Positions 8,680 to 18,524 of a DNA stretch of 46,499 bases are shown piece by piece. Under the pieces are notes generated by a model that did not search any database, was not told where the DNA came from, and saw nothing but the letters and a program-made list of their open reading frames with translations. How positions within the stretch are numbered: the stretch's first letter is position 1; each line of letters opens with the position of its first letter. Both the position numbers and the translations under genes were made by a program. The stretch comes from Saprospiraceae bacterium (GTDB lineage: Bacteria; Bacteroidota; Bacteroidia; Chitinophagales; Saprospiraceae): NCBI GenBank assembly GCA_020631355.1, contig JAHDHL010000013.1:76552-123050 (forward strand), given 5' to 3'.

Positions 8680-9201
8680 ATGCCACCCATTATCAAGAAA
8701 GTCAGGGGCCACGAACCCCGATTTGGAAAGGATTGCTTCATAGCAGAGAATGCCACTATTGTAGGTGAGGTCAATTGTGGTGACGAATGCAGTTTCTGGT
8801 TCCAATCAGTAGTCAGGGGAGATGTGCATTCCATTGAAATGGGAAACAAAGTGAATGTACAGGATGGAGCCATCATCCATTGTACTTACGAACAAGCCCC
8901 AACCAAGATTGGAAATAACGTTTCCATTGGTCATCGTGCGATTGTTCATGGTTGTACCATTGAGGATAATGTCCTTATTGGAATGGGAGCTATCGTCATG
9001 GATCATGCACATGTACCAAGCAATGTCTTGGTGGCAGCAGGAGCTGTGGTTTTGGAAAATGCAAAGCTCGAACCCAATTCCATTTATGCAGGTGTCCCCG
9101 CAAGGAAAGTCAAGAATCTAAGCCCTGAGAGATTCGAGAATACCATTAATAGGATTTCGAATAATTATGTAATGTATGCCAGTTGGTTCGAAGAAGAATA
9201 A
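8680..9201 (+). CDS. gamma-class carbonic anhydrase family protein
   Basis: A 173-residue left-handed beta-helix protein of the gamma-carbonic anhydrase / PaaY / YrdA group, expected to form trimers that coordinate a metal at subunit interfaces. The hexapeptide repeats are visible throughout (GDECSFWFQSVVRGDV, VNVQDGAIIHC, GNNVSIGHRAIVHGC). The metal-ligand histidines appear to be kept: one in AIIHC, then GHRAIVH. The final part, NSIYAGVPARKVKNLS, is the usual capping segment. The family interconverts CO2 and bicarbonate in some members, while others have unknown substrates. Cytosolic: no signal peptide. Confidence 0.92.
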   Translation: MPPIIKKVRGHEPRFGKDCFIAENATIVGEVNCGDECSFWFQSVVRGDVHSIEMGNKVNVQDGAIIHCTYEQAPTKIGNNVSIGHRAIVHGCTIEDNVLIGMGAIVMDHAHVPSNVLVAAGAVVLENAKLEPNSIYAGVPARKVKNLSPERFENTINRISNNYVMYASWFEEE

Positions 9202-9210
9202 GGAGCGAAC

Positions 9211-9663
9211 CTAAGGCAGATTTTTCACGTCCTTTCCATTTAGATTGAGTTCCGTCATGATTTTACGTTCACTAGGCATGAGGGAAAACATGGAAACCAT
9301 GCCTACCCCGATAACGAAAAGCAAGGTTGTAGCCGGAAATAAGAAAAAGTAAATTACAATGCACATCAGAGTGATGCCCTCGGATACAGCCAGTGCCATA
9401 ATAAGCCCGGTACGATAGACCGCTAACTTGCTCCATGTGTCCGTTTCATTAATTGCTTTTCTGATTTGTGAACGATAGATGATTCGACTTCCGAACCAAG
9501 GAATCAGAGCCAGTGCCACAAAGATGGTTTCCGGGAAAGGAAGCTGACCATTATTCTCCTTGATGCCTATGACAAAGTAAAATACGATAAACATCATACA
9601 GGCTCCCATAATGATGGCCAAGTGTATCATTCTGGTCGACCTAACGAATTGACTGAAACTCAT
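9211..9663 (-). CDS. membrane protein of unknown function, four helices
   Basis: A 150-residue protein with four hydrophobic segments (IIMGACMMFIVFYFVIG, IFVALALIPWFGS, GLIMALAVSEGITLMCI and TTLLFVIGVGMVSMFSL). The middle cytosolic loop (RIIYRSQIRKAINETDTW) and C-terminal tail (PSERKIMTELNLNGKD) are charged. The layout is common in uncharacterised Bacteroidota proteins; no motif gives a function. It converges with the carbonic-anhydrase gene (10 bp between stops) and diverges from the sulfotransferase gene with 64 bp between starts. Confidence 0.65.
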   Translation of the reverse strand: MSFSQFVRSTRMIHLAIIMGACMMFIVFYFVIGIKENNGQLPFPETIFVALALIPWFGSRIIYRSQIRKAINETDTWSKLAVYRTGLIMALAVSEGITLMCIVIYFFLFPATTLLFVIGVGMVSMFSLMPSERKIMTELNLNGKDVKNLP

Positions 9664-9727
9664 GCGGATTATTTTCCTCGAAAATAAGGATTAATCAGTA
9701 CTTTGCTAGCTCAATACCATAAAACCA

Positions 9728-10480
9728 ATGGCGGAACCGTTACATCTCATCCATGCATCATACCACAAATGCCTGACGAAGTACTATCTAAGGGTGATGC
9801 ACCTTCTTTATAATAAGATCCACCCAAGGAAACCCGGGCACGAACATTACGAGGCGATAGAGGGACAATTCTATAATAACTTCCATAGGCACCGGGTAAC
9901 CTCTACGAATGGTTTTGCCATAGATTTGGATTACCTGCCGGAGAATTTTCGGATTACCCGTTTCATCAGGGACCCCAGGGATTTGGTGGTCTCAGGTTAT
10001 TTTTACCATAAAAGAGCTGCCGAACCTTGGTTCAGACACCTGAACCCAACTGAGAAATACTGGTCACCAATCAATGGGCATGTTCCTCCCGAAATGCCTA
10101 AGGGAATGAATTTCGCCACTTATCTCGAGGGGATGGACAAGGAGGCCGGACTCATAACTGAAATACAATTCAGAAGATACCATTTCGAATCCATGAGACA
10201 ATGGAAAAAGGACGATCGCATCAAGTTATTCAAATATGAGGACGTCTTGGGAAATGAGGAAGAAACCTTTGACCAAATATTCCAATTTTATGAAGTCCCG
10301 AAATGGGAAAGGAAAATAGGTGTCATGTTGGCCCGTAAGTACAAGGCCACCAATAGAAAAAAAGGCTACAAACACATCCGTAATCCCAAGGCAGGCCAGT
10401 GGCGGGAACATTTCACTCCCAAGGTCGAGAAGTATTTCAATGACCTATATGGCGATGTGATTGAGGAATACGGATATTGA
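9728..10480 (+). CDS. sulfotransferase domain protein
   Basis: A 250-residue cytosolic protein of the sulfotransferase superfamily, which moves sulfate from PAPS to an acceptor. The N-terminal LIHASYHKCLTKYYL is the 5'-phosphosulfate-binding (P-loop-like) segment. FIRDPRDLVVSGYFYHK is the 3'-phosphate-binding motif (RDPRD..S). The C-terminal KKGYKHIRNPKAGQWREHF fits the family ending (G..G.W + basic residues). The acceptor is unknown; carbohydrate or lipid acceptors are the usual choice for such bacterial enzymes. The window also holds an arylsulfotransferase-like secreted protein and glycosyltransfer genes, but they are not adjacent. Confidence 0.88.
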   Translation: MAEPLHLIHASYHKCLTKYYLRVMHLLYNKIHPRKPGHEHYEAIEGQFYNNFHRHRVTSTNGFAIDLDYLPENFRITRFIRDPRDLVVSGYFYHKRAAEPWFRHLNPTEKYWSPINGHVPPEMPKGMNFATYLEGMDKEAGLITEIQFRRYHFESMRQWKKDDRIKLFKYEDVLGNEEETFDQIFQFYEVPKWERKIGVMLARKYKATNRKKGYKHIRNPKAGQWREHFTPKVEKYFNDLYGDVIEEYGY

Positions 10481-10485
10481 TGTCA

Positions 10486-12183
10486 TCAATATCCCACGGC
10501 CTGCCCGTCCTTGCGACTTTCTGAAGCACCAAAGTAGACGCCCTTTTCTGCATCCCATAGTATAGCTTGGTAACCACCATAACTCCCTAAGGAATATTGG
10601 ACCTTGTGCCCCTTTCTCATGAGTTCCCGAATGGTTTCATAAGGGAATCCCGATTCCAAATGCAGGGTGCCCCCATCATTCATTTGATATCCCGTGGGTT
10701 GTGAGGAACCACTATGTTGCATCCTTGGTGCATCACCTGCTTCCTGTATGTTCATCCCGAAATCAATAATGTTCATGACAATTTGGGCATGTCCTTGGGG
10801 TTGCATGGCACCACCCATCAGACCAAAGCTCATATAGGGTTGGTCATCCTTGGTAATGAATGCAGGAATAATGGTGTGAAAGGGACGTTTCCCAGGTTCA
10901 TACACATTGAAATGTCCTTCTTCCAATGCGAATAATTCACCTCTATCCTGTAGCATGAAACCCAACCCCGGAGGTGTGACTCCTGAACCCATTCCCCTGT
11001 AATTGGACTGAATCAAAGACACCATATTTCCATCCTTATCCGCAACGGTCAAATAGATGGTTTCGCCCGTTTCCAATTCACCCGCATCATATGTTCTGGC
11101 CCTACGATTGGGATTGATAAGGGCATTGCGTTCCTTGGCATATTCCTTTGATATCAATTCCTTGATGGGTAACTTGTTGAATGCAGGGTCGGAATAGAAC
11201 TTAGCCCGATCCTCAAAAGCGAGTTTCTTGGCTTCCGTAAAGAGATGTACATATTCCGGCGAACCGAATCCCATGGCTTCAATATCATGTAATTCCATGA
11301 TATTCAGTATTTGCAATGCAGCAATTCCTTGGCCATTAGGGGGAAGTTCCCACACATCATAGCCTCGGTAATTGGTGGATTGTGGTTCTACCCATTCAGA
11401 GGTGTGGCTCTTGAGGTCCTCCATCGTAATGAATCCTCCCAGTTCCTTTACATGCTCCGCAATGGTTTGGGCAATATCACCTTCATAAAAGGCTTTTCTA
11501 CCACCTTTGGCAATCTGACTATAAGTAGAAGCCAATGCCGGATTTTTGAAAACATCTCCCTTTTCAAGGGCTTTCCCGTTGGGCATCCAAACATCAGCAA
11601 AGTTGGGATTGTCCTTGAATCGATTAGATGATAATTGTAGATAATAGGCAATCAATTCGGTAACGGGGAATCCCTCATTTGCATAATCAATGGCAGGCTG
11701 AAGGATTTGTCCCATTTTCATGGAACCGAATTTCTCATGCAATTCGAACCAACCATCCACTGTACCGGGTACAGAGATGGGCAATGGCCCATGTGCAGGT
11801 ATCTTGTCTATGTTGTTCTCCTTGAAATAATCCAAGGTCAGCGACTTAGGTGAACGGCCACTGGCATTCAATCCGTATAGTTTCTTTGTTTTGGAATCCC
11901 ATACAATGGCGAATAAATCCCCTCCGATTCCACAGCCCGTCGGTTCCATCAATCCTAATGCAGCATTAGCCGCAATGGCAGCATCAATGGCATTGCCCCC
12001 ATCCTTCAGTATCTCCAATCCAACCTGTGACGCAATAGGGTGGGAAGTACAGACCATCCCGTTTTTACCGATAACCTCTGAACGGGTAGCAAAATTATGT
12101 CCGTTGACCCTGTCCTGGCCTTTTGAAATGGGTATGAATGACATGAGGATAATTATAGTGAGTATAGATGGAATTGATTTCAT
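10486..12183 (-). CDS. ggt: gamma-glutamyltransferase
   Basis: An N-terminal-nucleophile hydrolase that cleaves gamma-glutamyl bonds, as in glutathione, and transfers the glutamyl group. I take the start at 12181-12183, giving a signal peptide (MKSIPSILTIIILMSFIPIS) and 565 residues; ATG at 12234 is an alternative. The large subunit carries GGNAIDAAIAANAALG and GCGIGGDLFAIVWD. The autoprocessing site is ETGETIYLTVADKDGN, with the catalytic Thr near residue 375 of the shorter form. It is followed by SLIQSNYRGMGSGV and the C-terminal SGFPYETIRELMRKGHK. The protein is probably periplasmic and matures into two chains. Its stop is 6 bp from the convergent sulfotransferase stop. Confidence 0.93.
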   Translation of the reverse strand: MKSIPSILTIIILMSFIPISKGQDRVNGHNFATRSEVIGKNGMVCTSHPIASQVGLEILKDGGNAIDAAIAANAALGLMEPTGCGIGGDLFAIVWDSKTKKLYGLNASGRSPKSLTLDYFKENNIDKIPAHGPLPISVPGTVDGWFELHEKFGSMKMGQILQPAIDYANEGFPVTELIAYYLQLSSNRFKDNPNFADVWMPNGKALEKGDVFKNPALASTYSQIAKGGRKAFYEGDIAQTIAEHVKELGGFITMEDLKSHTSEWVEPQSTNYRGYDVWELPPNGQGIAALQILNIMELHDIEAMGFGSPEYVHLFTEAKKLAFEDRAKFYSDPAFNKLPIKELISKEYAKERNALINPNRRARTYDAGELETGETIYLTVADKDGNMVSLIQSNYRGMGSGVTPPGLGFMLQDRGELFALEEGHFNVYEPGKRPFHTIIPAFITKDDQPYMSFGLMGGAMQPQGHAQIVMNIIDFGMNIQEAGDAPRMQHSGSSQPTGYQMNDGGTLHLESGFPYETIRELMRKGHKVQYSLGSYGGYQAILWDAEKGVYFGASESRKDGQAVGY

Positions 12184-12374
12184 GGTAATCGGATTGGTAT
12201 GGTGACCTAACACAGGAACATTTCCTTGGTTCAAGCTAAAATTAAGGATTGTTGGAATGAAAGATACTGAGAATTCGGAATTTTTGAATGACTGGTCGTC
12301 AGATGATTAGGTGTAAGGCTAAAGGATAATGTTTCCATCATCTAGCCATGTCATAACCGATCCAATACCCGTAT

Positions 12375-13112
12375 CTACTTTTTCCTGTAGGAATTGAAGA
12401 AAGACCACCATCTCATCATAATAACACCCTTGATGGCTTCATTGAATATTTTCATGCTCATTTTGGAAACCCCTTTTTCACGGTCAACGAACATGATGGG
12501 AATTTCCTTGATTTTGAATCCTAGGCTCGTAATGGCATATTTCATCTCAATCTGGAAAGCATAACCAATGAAGCGGATTTGATCCAAATCCAATGCTTCC
12601 AATGCCTTGCGGGTATAACATACGAATCCTGCGGTAGGGTCCTTGACGGACATCCAGGTAATGAACTGCACATAAATGGAAGCGCCCTTAGAAAGGATAA
12701 TCCTGTCCCAAGTCCAGTTCTTTACATTCCCTCCTTTCATCCATCTTGAACCAACCGACATATCTGCTCCGTCCTTTGAACAGGCATTATATAAACCAAT
12801 CAGTTTTTGTGGCGGATGCGAAAAATCAGCATCCATTTCGAAGATGTAATCATAACCATTTTCCAAGCCCCACTTAAATCCCGTGATATAGGCCGTTCCT
12901 AAGCCTAGCTTACCTTGGCGTTGGATGAGGTGTAGGGATTCCGGATATTGTACGGATTGTTTTTGCTTTACAATATCGGCTGTTCCGTCAGGTGAACCAT
13001 CATCCACGATAAGGACATGGAAATCCTTAACCAATCCCATTACGGCATCGATGATATCTGAGATGTTTTCTTTCTCATTGTAGGTAGGTATGATGACGAG
13101 ACTATCTGACAA
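12375..13112 (-). CDS. polyprenol-phosphate mannosyltransferase-like GT2 enzyme
   Basis: A 245-residue soluble-domain glycosyltransferase of the DPM1 group (GT2 family), which links mannose or a related sugar to a polyprenyl phosphate. Motifs: IIPTYNEKENI at the N-terminus, IVDDGSPDGT, the metal-binding FEMDADFSH (DxD-like), GSRWMKGG and the AFQIEMKYA segment. There is no added multi-helix GtrA-like domain at the C-terminus, so the product probably sits on the membrane through the basic C-terminus. The product sugar would feed protein or glycan modification. The exact sugar cannot be inferred. Confidence 0.9.
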   Translation of the reverse strand: MSDSLVIIPTYNEKENISDIIDAVMGLVKDFHVLIVDDGSPDGTADIVKQKQSVQYPESLHLIQRQGKLGLGTAYITGFKWGLENGYDYIFEMDADFSHPPQKLIGLYNACSKDGADMSVGSRWMKGGNVKNWTWDRIILSKGASIYVQFITWMSVKDPTAGFVCYTRKALEALDLDQIRFIGYAFQIEMKYAITSLGFKIKEIPIMFVDREKGVSKMSMKIFNEAIKGVIMMRWWSFFNSYRKK

Positions 13113-13268
13113 TGTATTCGGTTTATTTAGAATATGTACACAATTATAGGGCTTTATCCCTTAAACTTCCACTAGACGAAATGGCTAAGTCAATTTTTGT
13201 GGGAACTTATTTCAGAACGGGACAATACAACAACCACTCTGCTTAATTCACAAATAGGCCAGTTCTAT

Positions 13269-14207
13269 TTATTCTTTAAAAAGGGAGAAAACATGACAAT
13301 GACTGATGGCTAAGTCTTCTTTGGTATATTCATCAAATTGCGAAGATAATTTCACCTTACGCAGATTTTCAATACTACCAGGACGATGAGTAATTTGAGT
13401 AATTGGCATTTTCAGTTTTTCATACATTCTCATATAGTCACTCATACGGTATCTATTCTGAGGTTGAATTGAATTATCTATCAAAGACCACCTGGTAGGG
13501 CTAAATTTAAGAAAATTATATATGGTTATAGAATTATCAAAATGAGCAAAATGGTCTGACATATCAATAAAATGAGACTGAACTCCATTCTGTTTTTTTC
13601 CTAGCCTGATGAACGTAGTAAGGATTTTTTCGAGAATGTCTGGATAGATGTGTTCCAATGTATTATTAGAATGAATCAAATCAATTGAATGGTCAGAAAT
13701 CTTATTAAGATTAAATAAGTCCTCAATGAAGTACGTAAAATTAAACCTCTTGAGTATTTGGCTATACTCCAAAGTATCATACTCATTCAAGGTCTTCAGA
13801 AGTACATCCATCCTGTCCTCTTTTGGGGAGTAGTACCTTTCAAGTCGTCCATCCAAGTAATAGTCATTAAACTTCAATAATGTTGTCCTGAATGTGTCCT
13901 TATTCATCAATGGACTTATATCAATACTAAAGATATTATCAGCCCCTCTCAGAAACATACTTAAAGGGACCACGGGGTACCACCCACATCCCAATTCAAA
14001 GGTAGTTCTACCCTCAAGAGAACCCAATGTTTCTTCATACCATCCAATATGATTCTGTGCATGGCCTAATCTATCCTCAAAGTATTCCGTATCAAGGTAC
14101 ACCCCCTTAGTCACATATTTTTGGAAAAGATGGTTGATACTATGCTTGTATGGCAAGTATGAAATTGTCTTTTGAACTATTGCTTTGAGTACCCACTTCT
14201 TAATCAT
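13269..14207 (-). CDS. SAM-dependent methyltransferase
   Basis: A 312-residue class I methyltransferase. TTFELGCGWYPVVP (near residue 88) is motif I, FSIDISPL follows the second strand, and SIDLIHSNNTLEHIY marks the later strand with the usual LEH. The N-terminal ~80 residues are basic and helical. The family resembles enzymes tied to surface-polysaccharide or glycan decoration, but no substrate motif is visible. Base composition is more AT-rich than the glycosyltransferase gene to its left, like the GH-like gene on its right. A hairpin between it and the gene at 14285 suggests its own promoter. Confidence 0.8.
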   Translation of the reverse strand: MIKKWVLKAIVQKTISYLPYKHSINHLFQKYVTKGVYLDTEYFEDRLGHAQNHIGWYEETLGSLEGRTTFELGCGWYPVVPLSMFLRGADNIFSIDISPLMNKDTFRTTLLKFNDYYLDGRLERYYSPKEDRMDVLLKTLNEYDTLEYSQILKRFNFTYFIEDLFNLNKISDHSIDLIHSNNTLEHIYPDILEKILTTFIRLGKKQNGVQSHFIDMSDHFAHFDNSITIYNFLKFSPTRWSLIDNSIQPQNRYRMSDYMRMYEKLKMPITQITHRPGSIENLRKVKLSSQFDEYTKEDLAISHCHVFSLFKE

Positions 14208-14239
14208 AATACCTAATACTTTGAAACAAAAATACGAAA

Positions 14240-14263
14240 CCCCTTGATGATTTCATCAAGGGG
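14240..14263 (-). terminator. intrinsic terminator of the GH-like gene
   Basis: A 10-bp perfect stem (CCCCTTGATG with CATCAAGGGG) and a 4-nt loop, 22 bp after the stop of the leftward GH-like gene. On the minus strand it is followed by TTTCGTATTTTTG, a fair T-tract. This isolates the GH-like gene from the methyltransferase. Confidence 0.8.
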
Positions 14264-14284
14264 CTTGATTATTTACGATATGAG

Positions 14285-17200
14285 TTAGTCTATAATAACC
14301 ACTCTGCCATTATGTAGTATTTCTCCTGTCTCGGTATTTGTCACTGTTACGATATATATACCTGATGCTATGCCTGACATGTCCAGAGATTCTTTCCTGC
14401 CCTGCATTGTTTTTTGGGTTATCGCCATGCCGTTTATATCATGTAAGGCAACCTTGTATTGCCCTTTTTTCCCATGACTCTTTTCGAAAGAAAGTGCCTC
14501 AATAAAAAGAAGATTCTTAGTAGGATTCGGATAATGGGTAAATAATGAGGTTTGCTCATCTTTATTATCCAATATACCATTACCTGATGAATCTCTTACA
14601 ATTGTATTCGCTACACGCATCTTATTCTGGTTACAATAATCAAGATAGTAGTATTGACCTACAGCATTATCTACTTCAGCAAAGTAGACACTTCCTGTTG
14701 CGTTATCAACAGCCACATGATTGCCGCTTGCAAGAATTTGATTATCATATAGTAAGACTGTGTGATTCCATATTCCAGTATTACTCCAAAACTGATTTAT
14801 GTGACCATCACATCCTTTAAAATAGATATTCCCGCTATTACTATCAACGGCAATATCTCCACATACTGTGGCATCGCCCAGTGGAGATGAAGTTGTGATG
14901 ACGGAATGAGTCCAATTTCCAGAACCATTATTCACCAGTTGGTGAATCTTGTCATCATCTATACCATGATAATATACATTACTGTTATTATTATCAATAG
15001 CTATATCTCCACCATCCTTAACTCTATTTTGATTCTGCCAATTAGGGGTATACAGTTGCCAAGTACCAGTTCCATCTTTTTGATAGGCCTTTACCCTTTT
15101 ATTACACCCTCGAACATATACCGTACTGGTTGATGGATCTACTTCAATATCCCCACATATCTTACCTGTGGCATCAATGATGTTGTGTGACCAGCCAGTT
15201 CCCTGTACCCATGAGTATTCATGCAATCGCTCAAAGCTGCCATCACAAGCTGCGAAGTATACATTTCCTGTACTATTATCCACAGCGACATCTCCACAAA
15301 CCATTTGTTGCCAAAATGTACTATGATTCCAGCCACTACCATCCCACCAGTATTGATGTAAATATCCGTTACATCCCCTGAAATAAATGCTACCTGAGCC
15401 ACTATCTACCACTATATCACCACATACCTGAGCATCATAGAATACAACGTGATTCCAGCCATTACCATCCCACCAGTATTGGTTCAGATAATTATTCTCG
15501 CCCTTAAAATATACACTACTTGACCCCTCATCAACTACAATATCACCAGTGACATCAATATCATCATCTGCAAACAGAGTAGTATGATGCCATGAGGGAT
15601 TAAGATGCGAGTAACTCTCCATGAGAGTCAACTTGAAGCCATAGTCAGGAGCAGTATAAGTATCAATCCCACTTGACGGATCAAGTTCTCTTACCAGAAA
15701 TGTGAGGTCGGGTATTGTCACGGTAACTGTTCCGTCTACTGATATCACGTTATCGTCAGTATATGCATCTATAATACCACCGTTTATAACTTGCCCTACA
15801 TTATTAACCATCTTGTCAGGAAAAGTTGCAAACCACTCTATCTTGTATCGTCCCCTGCATTCTAGATTTTCAATCGTCATCTCAACACTATTGATATCAT
15901 CTGTTTGCTGTCCATTATTGTTAATGAAATCGCAGTCACCTGTATATAGATTTGGTTGGTTTTCAAAGTGAGGAATATTATACCAATAGTGATTTCTATT
16001 ATGAACCCAACCTATCACTCGATTATTCCTTTTTAGTGCATATACTCCAACTTCTCTATTTGCTGTTGTGTCCGTTGTGGAAAAGGTAACAGTAACATCT
16101 CGACTAAGATATTCAGAGCTGCGGTCTATGAACTTGGATTTGATTGCCATAAAAACATTACCACTACCACTATTGGGATTATCCTCTGGGGGGGTATTCA
16201 ACGAATCAGGGATAATATCAGGTACAGGAACGCCACCATGCTCATCCATGAGATATAATTCATATGTCTTAAGGCCATTACCGATTGGATTAAATTTATA
16301 TGGATTGGCTAAGTTGAAAGATTCTCCCGAAAGAAAAGCACCTAAAGGCCCATATATTCCAGACGGATTATCCCACTGACTGCAAGGATGATTGAATTTA
16401 GACCAGCTATCAAAATACATAGCATTTCCAAAGGCTCCCGAAAAACTACTTGACCATATATTATTGTGTTGAGTGGTAAATAGCTCAAGAATATTCTGCT
16501 CTATCGGAGAACATTGTGTACTTGTATTTCTTGAAGCAAATTCAGTGATTATAACAGGCTTTTTATCTCCATAATCCAAATTTTGAGCCACAAGGTAATT
16601 CATTTGACTATCGCTATGTTTGTCATTAGTATAATAATGGTAGTTTGTAAAATTCAATACATCTGCTACATCGGCAGGTAAATTTATAGACGCAGCAAAA
16701 TCAACACTTATCATGTGTTGGGGATAATCTAAATTTTTCAAATAGTTCCCTGTTTCAATAATCCAATTATTAATAGCACTTCTTAATGAAGAGCTTCCTA
16801 GATACGAGTCACTACCCCCCATATGAGAACCTGTTAAATCAGGCTCATTGATTACCCCGTAAGAAGCGATAGACCGTGAATATCCCCATCTAGCATGAAT
16901 ATACCTTAGTCTTTTTAAATATTGATTAATAGCATTAGTGTTTGTAAAAAAGTCCTGAATATTATTTAGGCCAAAACATCTCCGGTATGGATTAACATAC
17001 CAACATCCGTCACTACAACCTGTAGGCATACCAAATGGTAGCCCAGCATTCTCACAATTATTCCCCCCGCAAGGTAGATTATCATTCAATGCACAAGGAA
17101 AACTATCTAAGATTAATTCTTCTAAGTTTTGTTCATTGTATAGGACTAAGTGCATATACATGTCTTTTGATTCCAATAAATCAACTAATAAGTCCAAGTC

Positions 17201-17992
17201 CGAAATTTCTTTTTGCCTATCATATTTACCGACTTCATAGGAATTTTCAATTTCATAGGAATATGGTTCCATCCATATCCTAACTAAATTACCCCCATTA
17301 TTTCCAAAAGAGTTTATTGCTGATTCATACATTTGATACTGTTCGTAAGAATGGCACCAATTTTCATCACTAGGACAAGGTCCAGGAGTCCCGTAACATG
17401 GAAAATCGTTGGGAGGAGGGGCCGAGAGGTCATCAGGTACATTTCGACTATTTTCAAATGCCCTCATATCAATACTCAATCCAAAAAAGGATTCCCCCTC
17501 TGAAAATTCCATATATCGGTTGTTTCCAGAAACTTGTAGGAATCCTTTATTCTCAGATGTTACACAATCAAAAGATTCAATGTAGCTGTCTACACTACTG
17601 ATTGGAGTTGTTAAATATTGTGCAACAACAACATAATTCCATTTACCAATTTCATCAGGGGCAAATCTTACCCTCCAATGAAGCTGCTGAGTGGAATCTA
17701 CCTCGTCCCAACTTTCAGTCGAATCAATCCTTACATACTCAATCATGTAAAAACCATCGCGCCTATATTGTTGTCCTGATGGTCCAGTGAAAATAGCATA
17801 AACATCAACTTCATCTGGATTATAAGGATTTACTGATGCTGATAAATTTTCAAGATTAAATCCAATTTCAAATTTTTCATATTTTTTAATATCACCAGTA
17901 GTCATTTCAGTAAAATCAACAATTTGTACTTGAGCAAATAGAATGAAAGGCAAGTTTGTAAATAGAATCAATAGTAATTTGTTCTTGAACAT
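14285..17992 (-). CDS. T9SS giant glycoside-hydrolase-like protein with seven-bladed propeller
   Basis: A 1235-residue secreted protein. After a signal peptide there is a DUF5060-like beta domain (about 20-150), then a clan-A TIM barrel. YGVINEPDL (Glu near 383) fits the acid/base and IITEFASRN (Glu near 483) fits the nucleophile, spaced as in GH5-type enzymes. A beta-sandwich segment follows (about 600-770). From about 800 to 1130 there are seven repeats of ~45 residues with core CGDIVVDSGSGSIYF and a GWNH end, fitting a seven-bladed tectonin-like propeller. The end (HYPNPTKNLLF onward) is a type A T9SS sorting domain. It probably acts on a cell-surface or algal glycan; the substrate is not readable. 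Local composition is AT-rich, hinting at later acquisition. Confidence 0.85.
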   Translation of the reverse strand: MFKNKLLLILFTNLPFILFAQVQIVDFTEMTTGDIKKYEKFEIGFNLENLSASVNPYNPDEVDVYAIFTGPSGQQYRRDGFYMIEYVRIDSTESWDEVDSTQQLHWRVRFAPDEIGKWNYVVVAQYLTTPISSVDSYIESFDCVTSENKGFLQVSGNNRYMEFSEGESFFGLSIDMRAFENSRNVPDDLSAPPPNDFPCYGTPGPCPSDENWCHSYEQYQMYESAINSFGNNGGNLVRIWMEPYSYEIENSYEVGKYDRQKEISDLDLLVDLLESKDMYMHLVLYNEQNLEELILDSFPCALNDNLPCGGNNCENAGLPFGMPTGCSDGCWYVNPYRRCFGLNNIQDFFTNTNAINQYLKRLRYIHARWGYSRSIASYGVINEPDLTGSHMGGSDSYLGSSSLRSAINNWIIETGNYLKNLDYPQHMISVDFAASINLPADVADVLNFTNYHYYTNDKHSDSQMNYLVAQNLDYGDKKPVIITEFASRNTSTQCSPIEQNILELFTTQHNNIWSSSFSGAFGNAMYFDSWSKFNHPCSQWDNPSGIYGPLGAFLSGESFNLANPYKFNPIGNGLKTYELYLMDEHGGVPVPDIIPDSLNTPPEDNPNSGSGNVFMAIKSKFIDRSSEYLSRDVTVTFSTTDTTANREVGVYALKRNNRVIGWVHNRNHYWYNIPHFENQPNLYTGDCDFINNNGQQTDDINSVEMTIENLECRGRYKIEWFATFPDKMVNNVGQVINGGIIDAYTDDNVISVDGTVTVTIPDLTFLVRELDPSSGIDTYTAPDYGFKLTLMESYSHLNPSWHHTTLFADDDIDVTGDIVVDEGSSSVYFKGENNYLNQYWWDGNGWNHVVFYDAQVCGDIVVDSGSGSIYFRGCNGYLHQYWWDGSGWNHSTFWQQMVCGDVAVDNSTGNVYFAACDGSFERLHEYSWVQGTGWSHNIIDATGKICGDIEVDPSTSTVYVRGCNKRVKAYQKDGTGTWQLYTPNWQNQNRVKDGGDIAIDNNNSNVYYHGIDDDKIHQLVNNGSGNWTHSVITTSSPLGDATVCGDIAVDSNSGNIYFKGCDGHINQFWSNTGIWNHTVLLYDNQILASGNHVAVDNATGSVYFAEVDNAVGQYYYLDYCNQNKMRVANTIVRDSSGNGILDNKDEQTSLFTHYPNPTKNLLFIEALSFEKSHGKKGQYKVALHDINGMAITQKTMQGRKESLDMSGIASGIYIVTVTNTETGEILHNGRVVIID

Positions 17993-18191
17993 AAAATATA
18001 TTTTAAAGAGTTGAAAATTAGTTTAGATAACGTTGTGTGAAAATGTTCATCAAAAAGGAAAATCTTCAAAAGTGTGTCAAAACGTTATTAGAGCATTAGG
18101 CCCTGTTTACTGGATTTGTTTGTCATATAGTAGATTGTTATCAATGAGATGTGAAAATAGTATTTGATTATCAGGTAGTTAACTAAATATT

Positions 18192-18243
18192 AGACTCTGA
18201 TATGTACTGTGTTTCAGAGCGATACGATTACATATCAGAGTCT
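18192..18243. repeat. 15-bp perfect inverted repeat with 22-nt loop
   Basis: AGACTCTGATATGTA at 18192-18206 is exactly complementary to TACATATCAGAGTCT at 18229-18243. It lies about 200-250 bp upstream of the leftward GH-like gene, so an operator pair or an RNA hairpin in a long leader are both possible. No T-tract follows on either strand. Confidence 0.75.
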
Positions 18244-18524
18244 GATGTTAAAATATTTTCATAGGCCATGAAAGGAACTTTCTTCAGTGAAGAACATGCT
18301 TCTTATACTATCAACAAATCCGTGTAGTAGAGTGAATGGTGGGTGAAATTCCAAATTTCGGACAGCTAAGCTTTCCTAGTTTTTTGATAATTTCACTGTT
18401 TATTAGAATATGTAGAAAGAACCATTATTATTTGCCATTTCATACAATCTCCTGTTGTTTTTTACACAAAAATCAACTCAATAGTTCAAATTCAAAGAAC
18501 TTTTTGATAAGAATTTTTTTAGAA

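Noticed and set aside
12300-12342. 7-bp inverted repeat AGATGAT/ATCATCT upstream of the gamma-glutamyltransferase gene
   Set aside because: The loop is 29 nt and no T-tract follows; chance is likely in an AT-rich gap.
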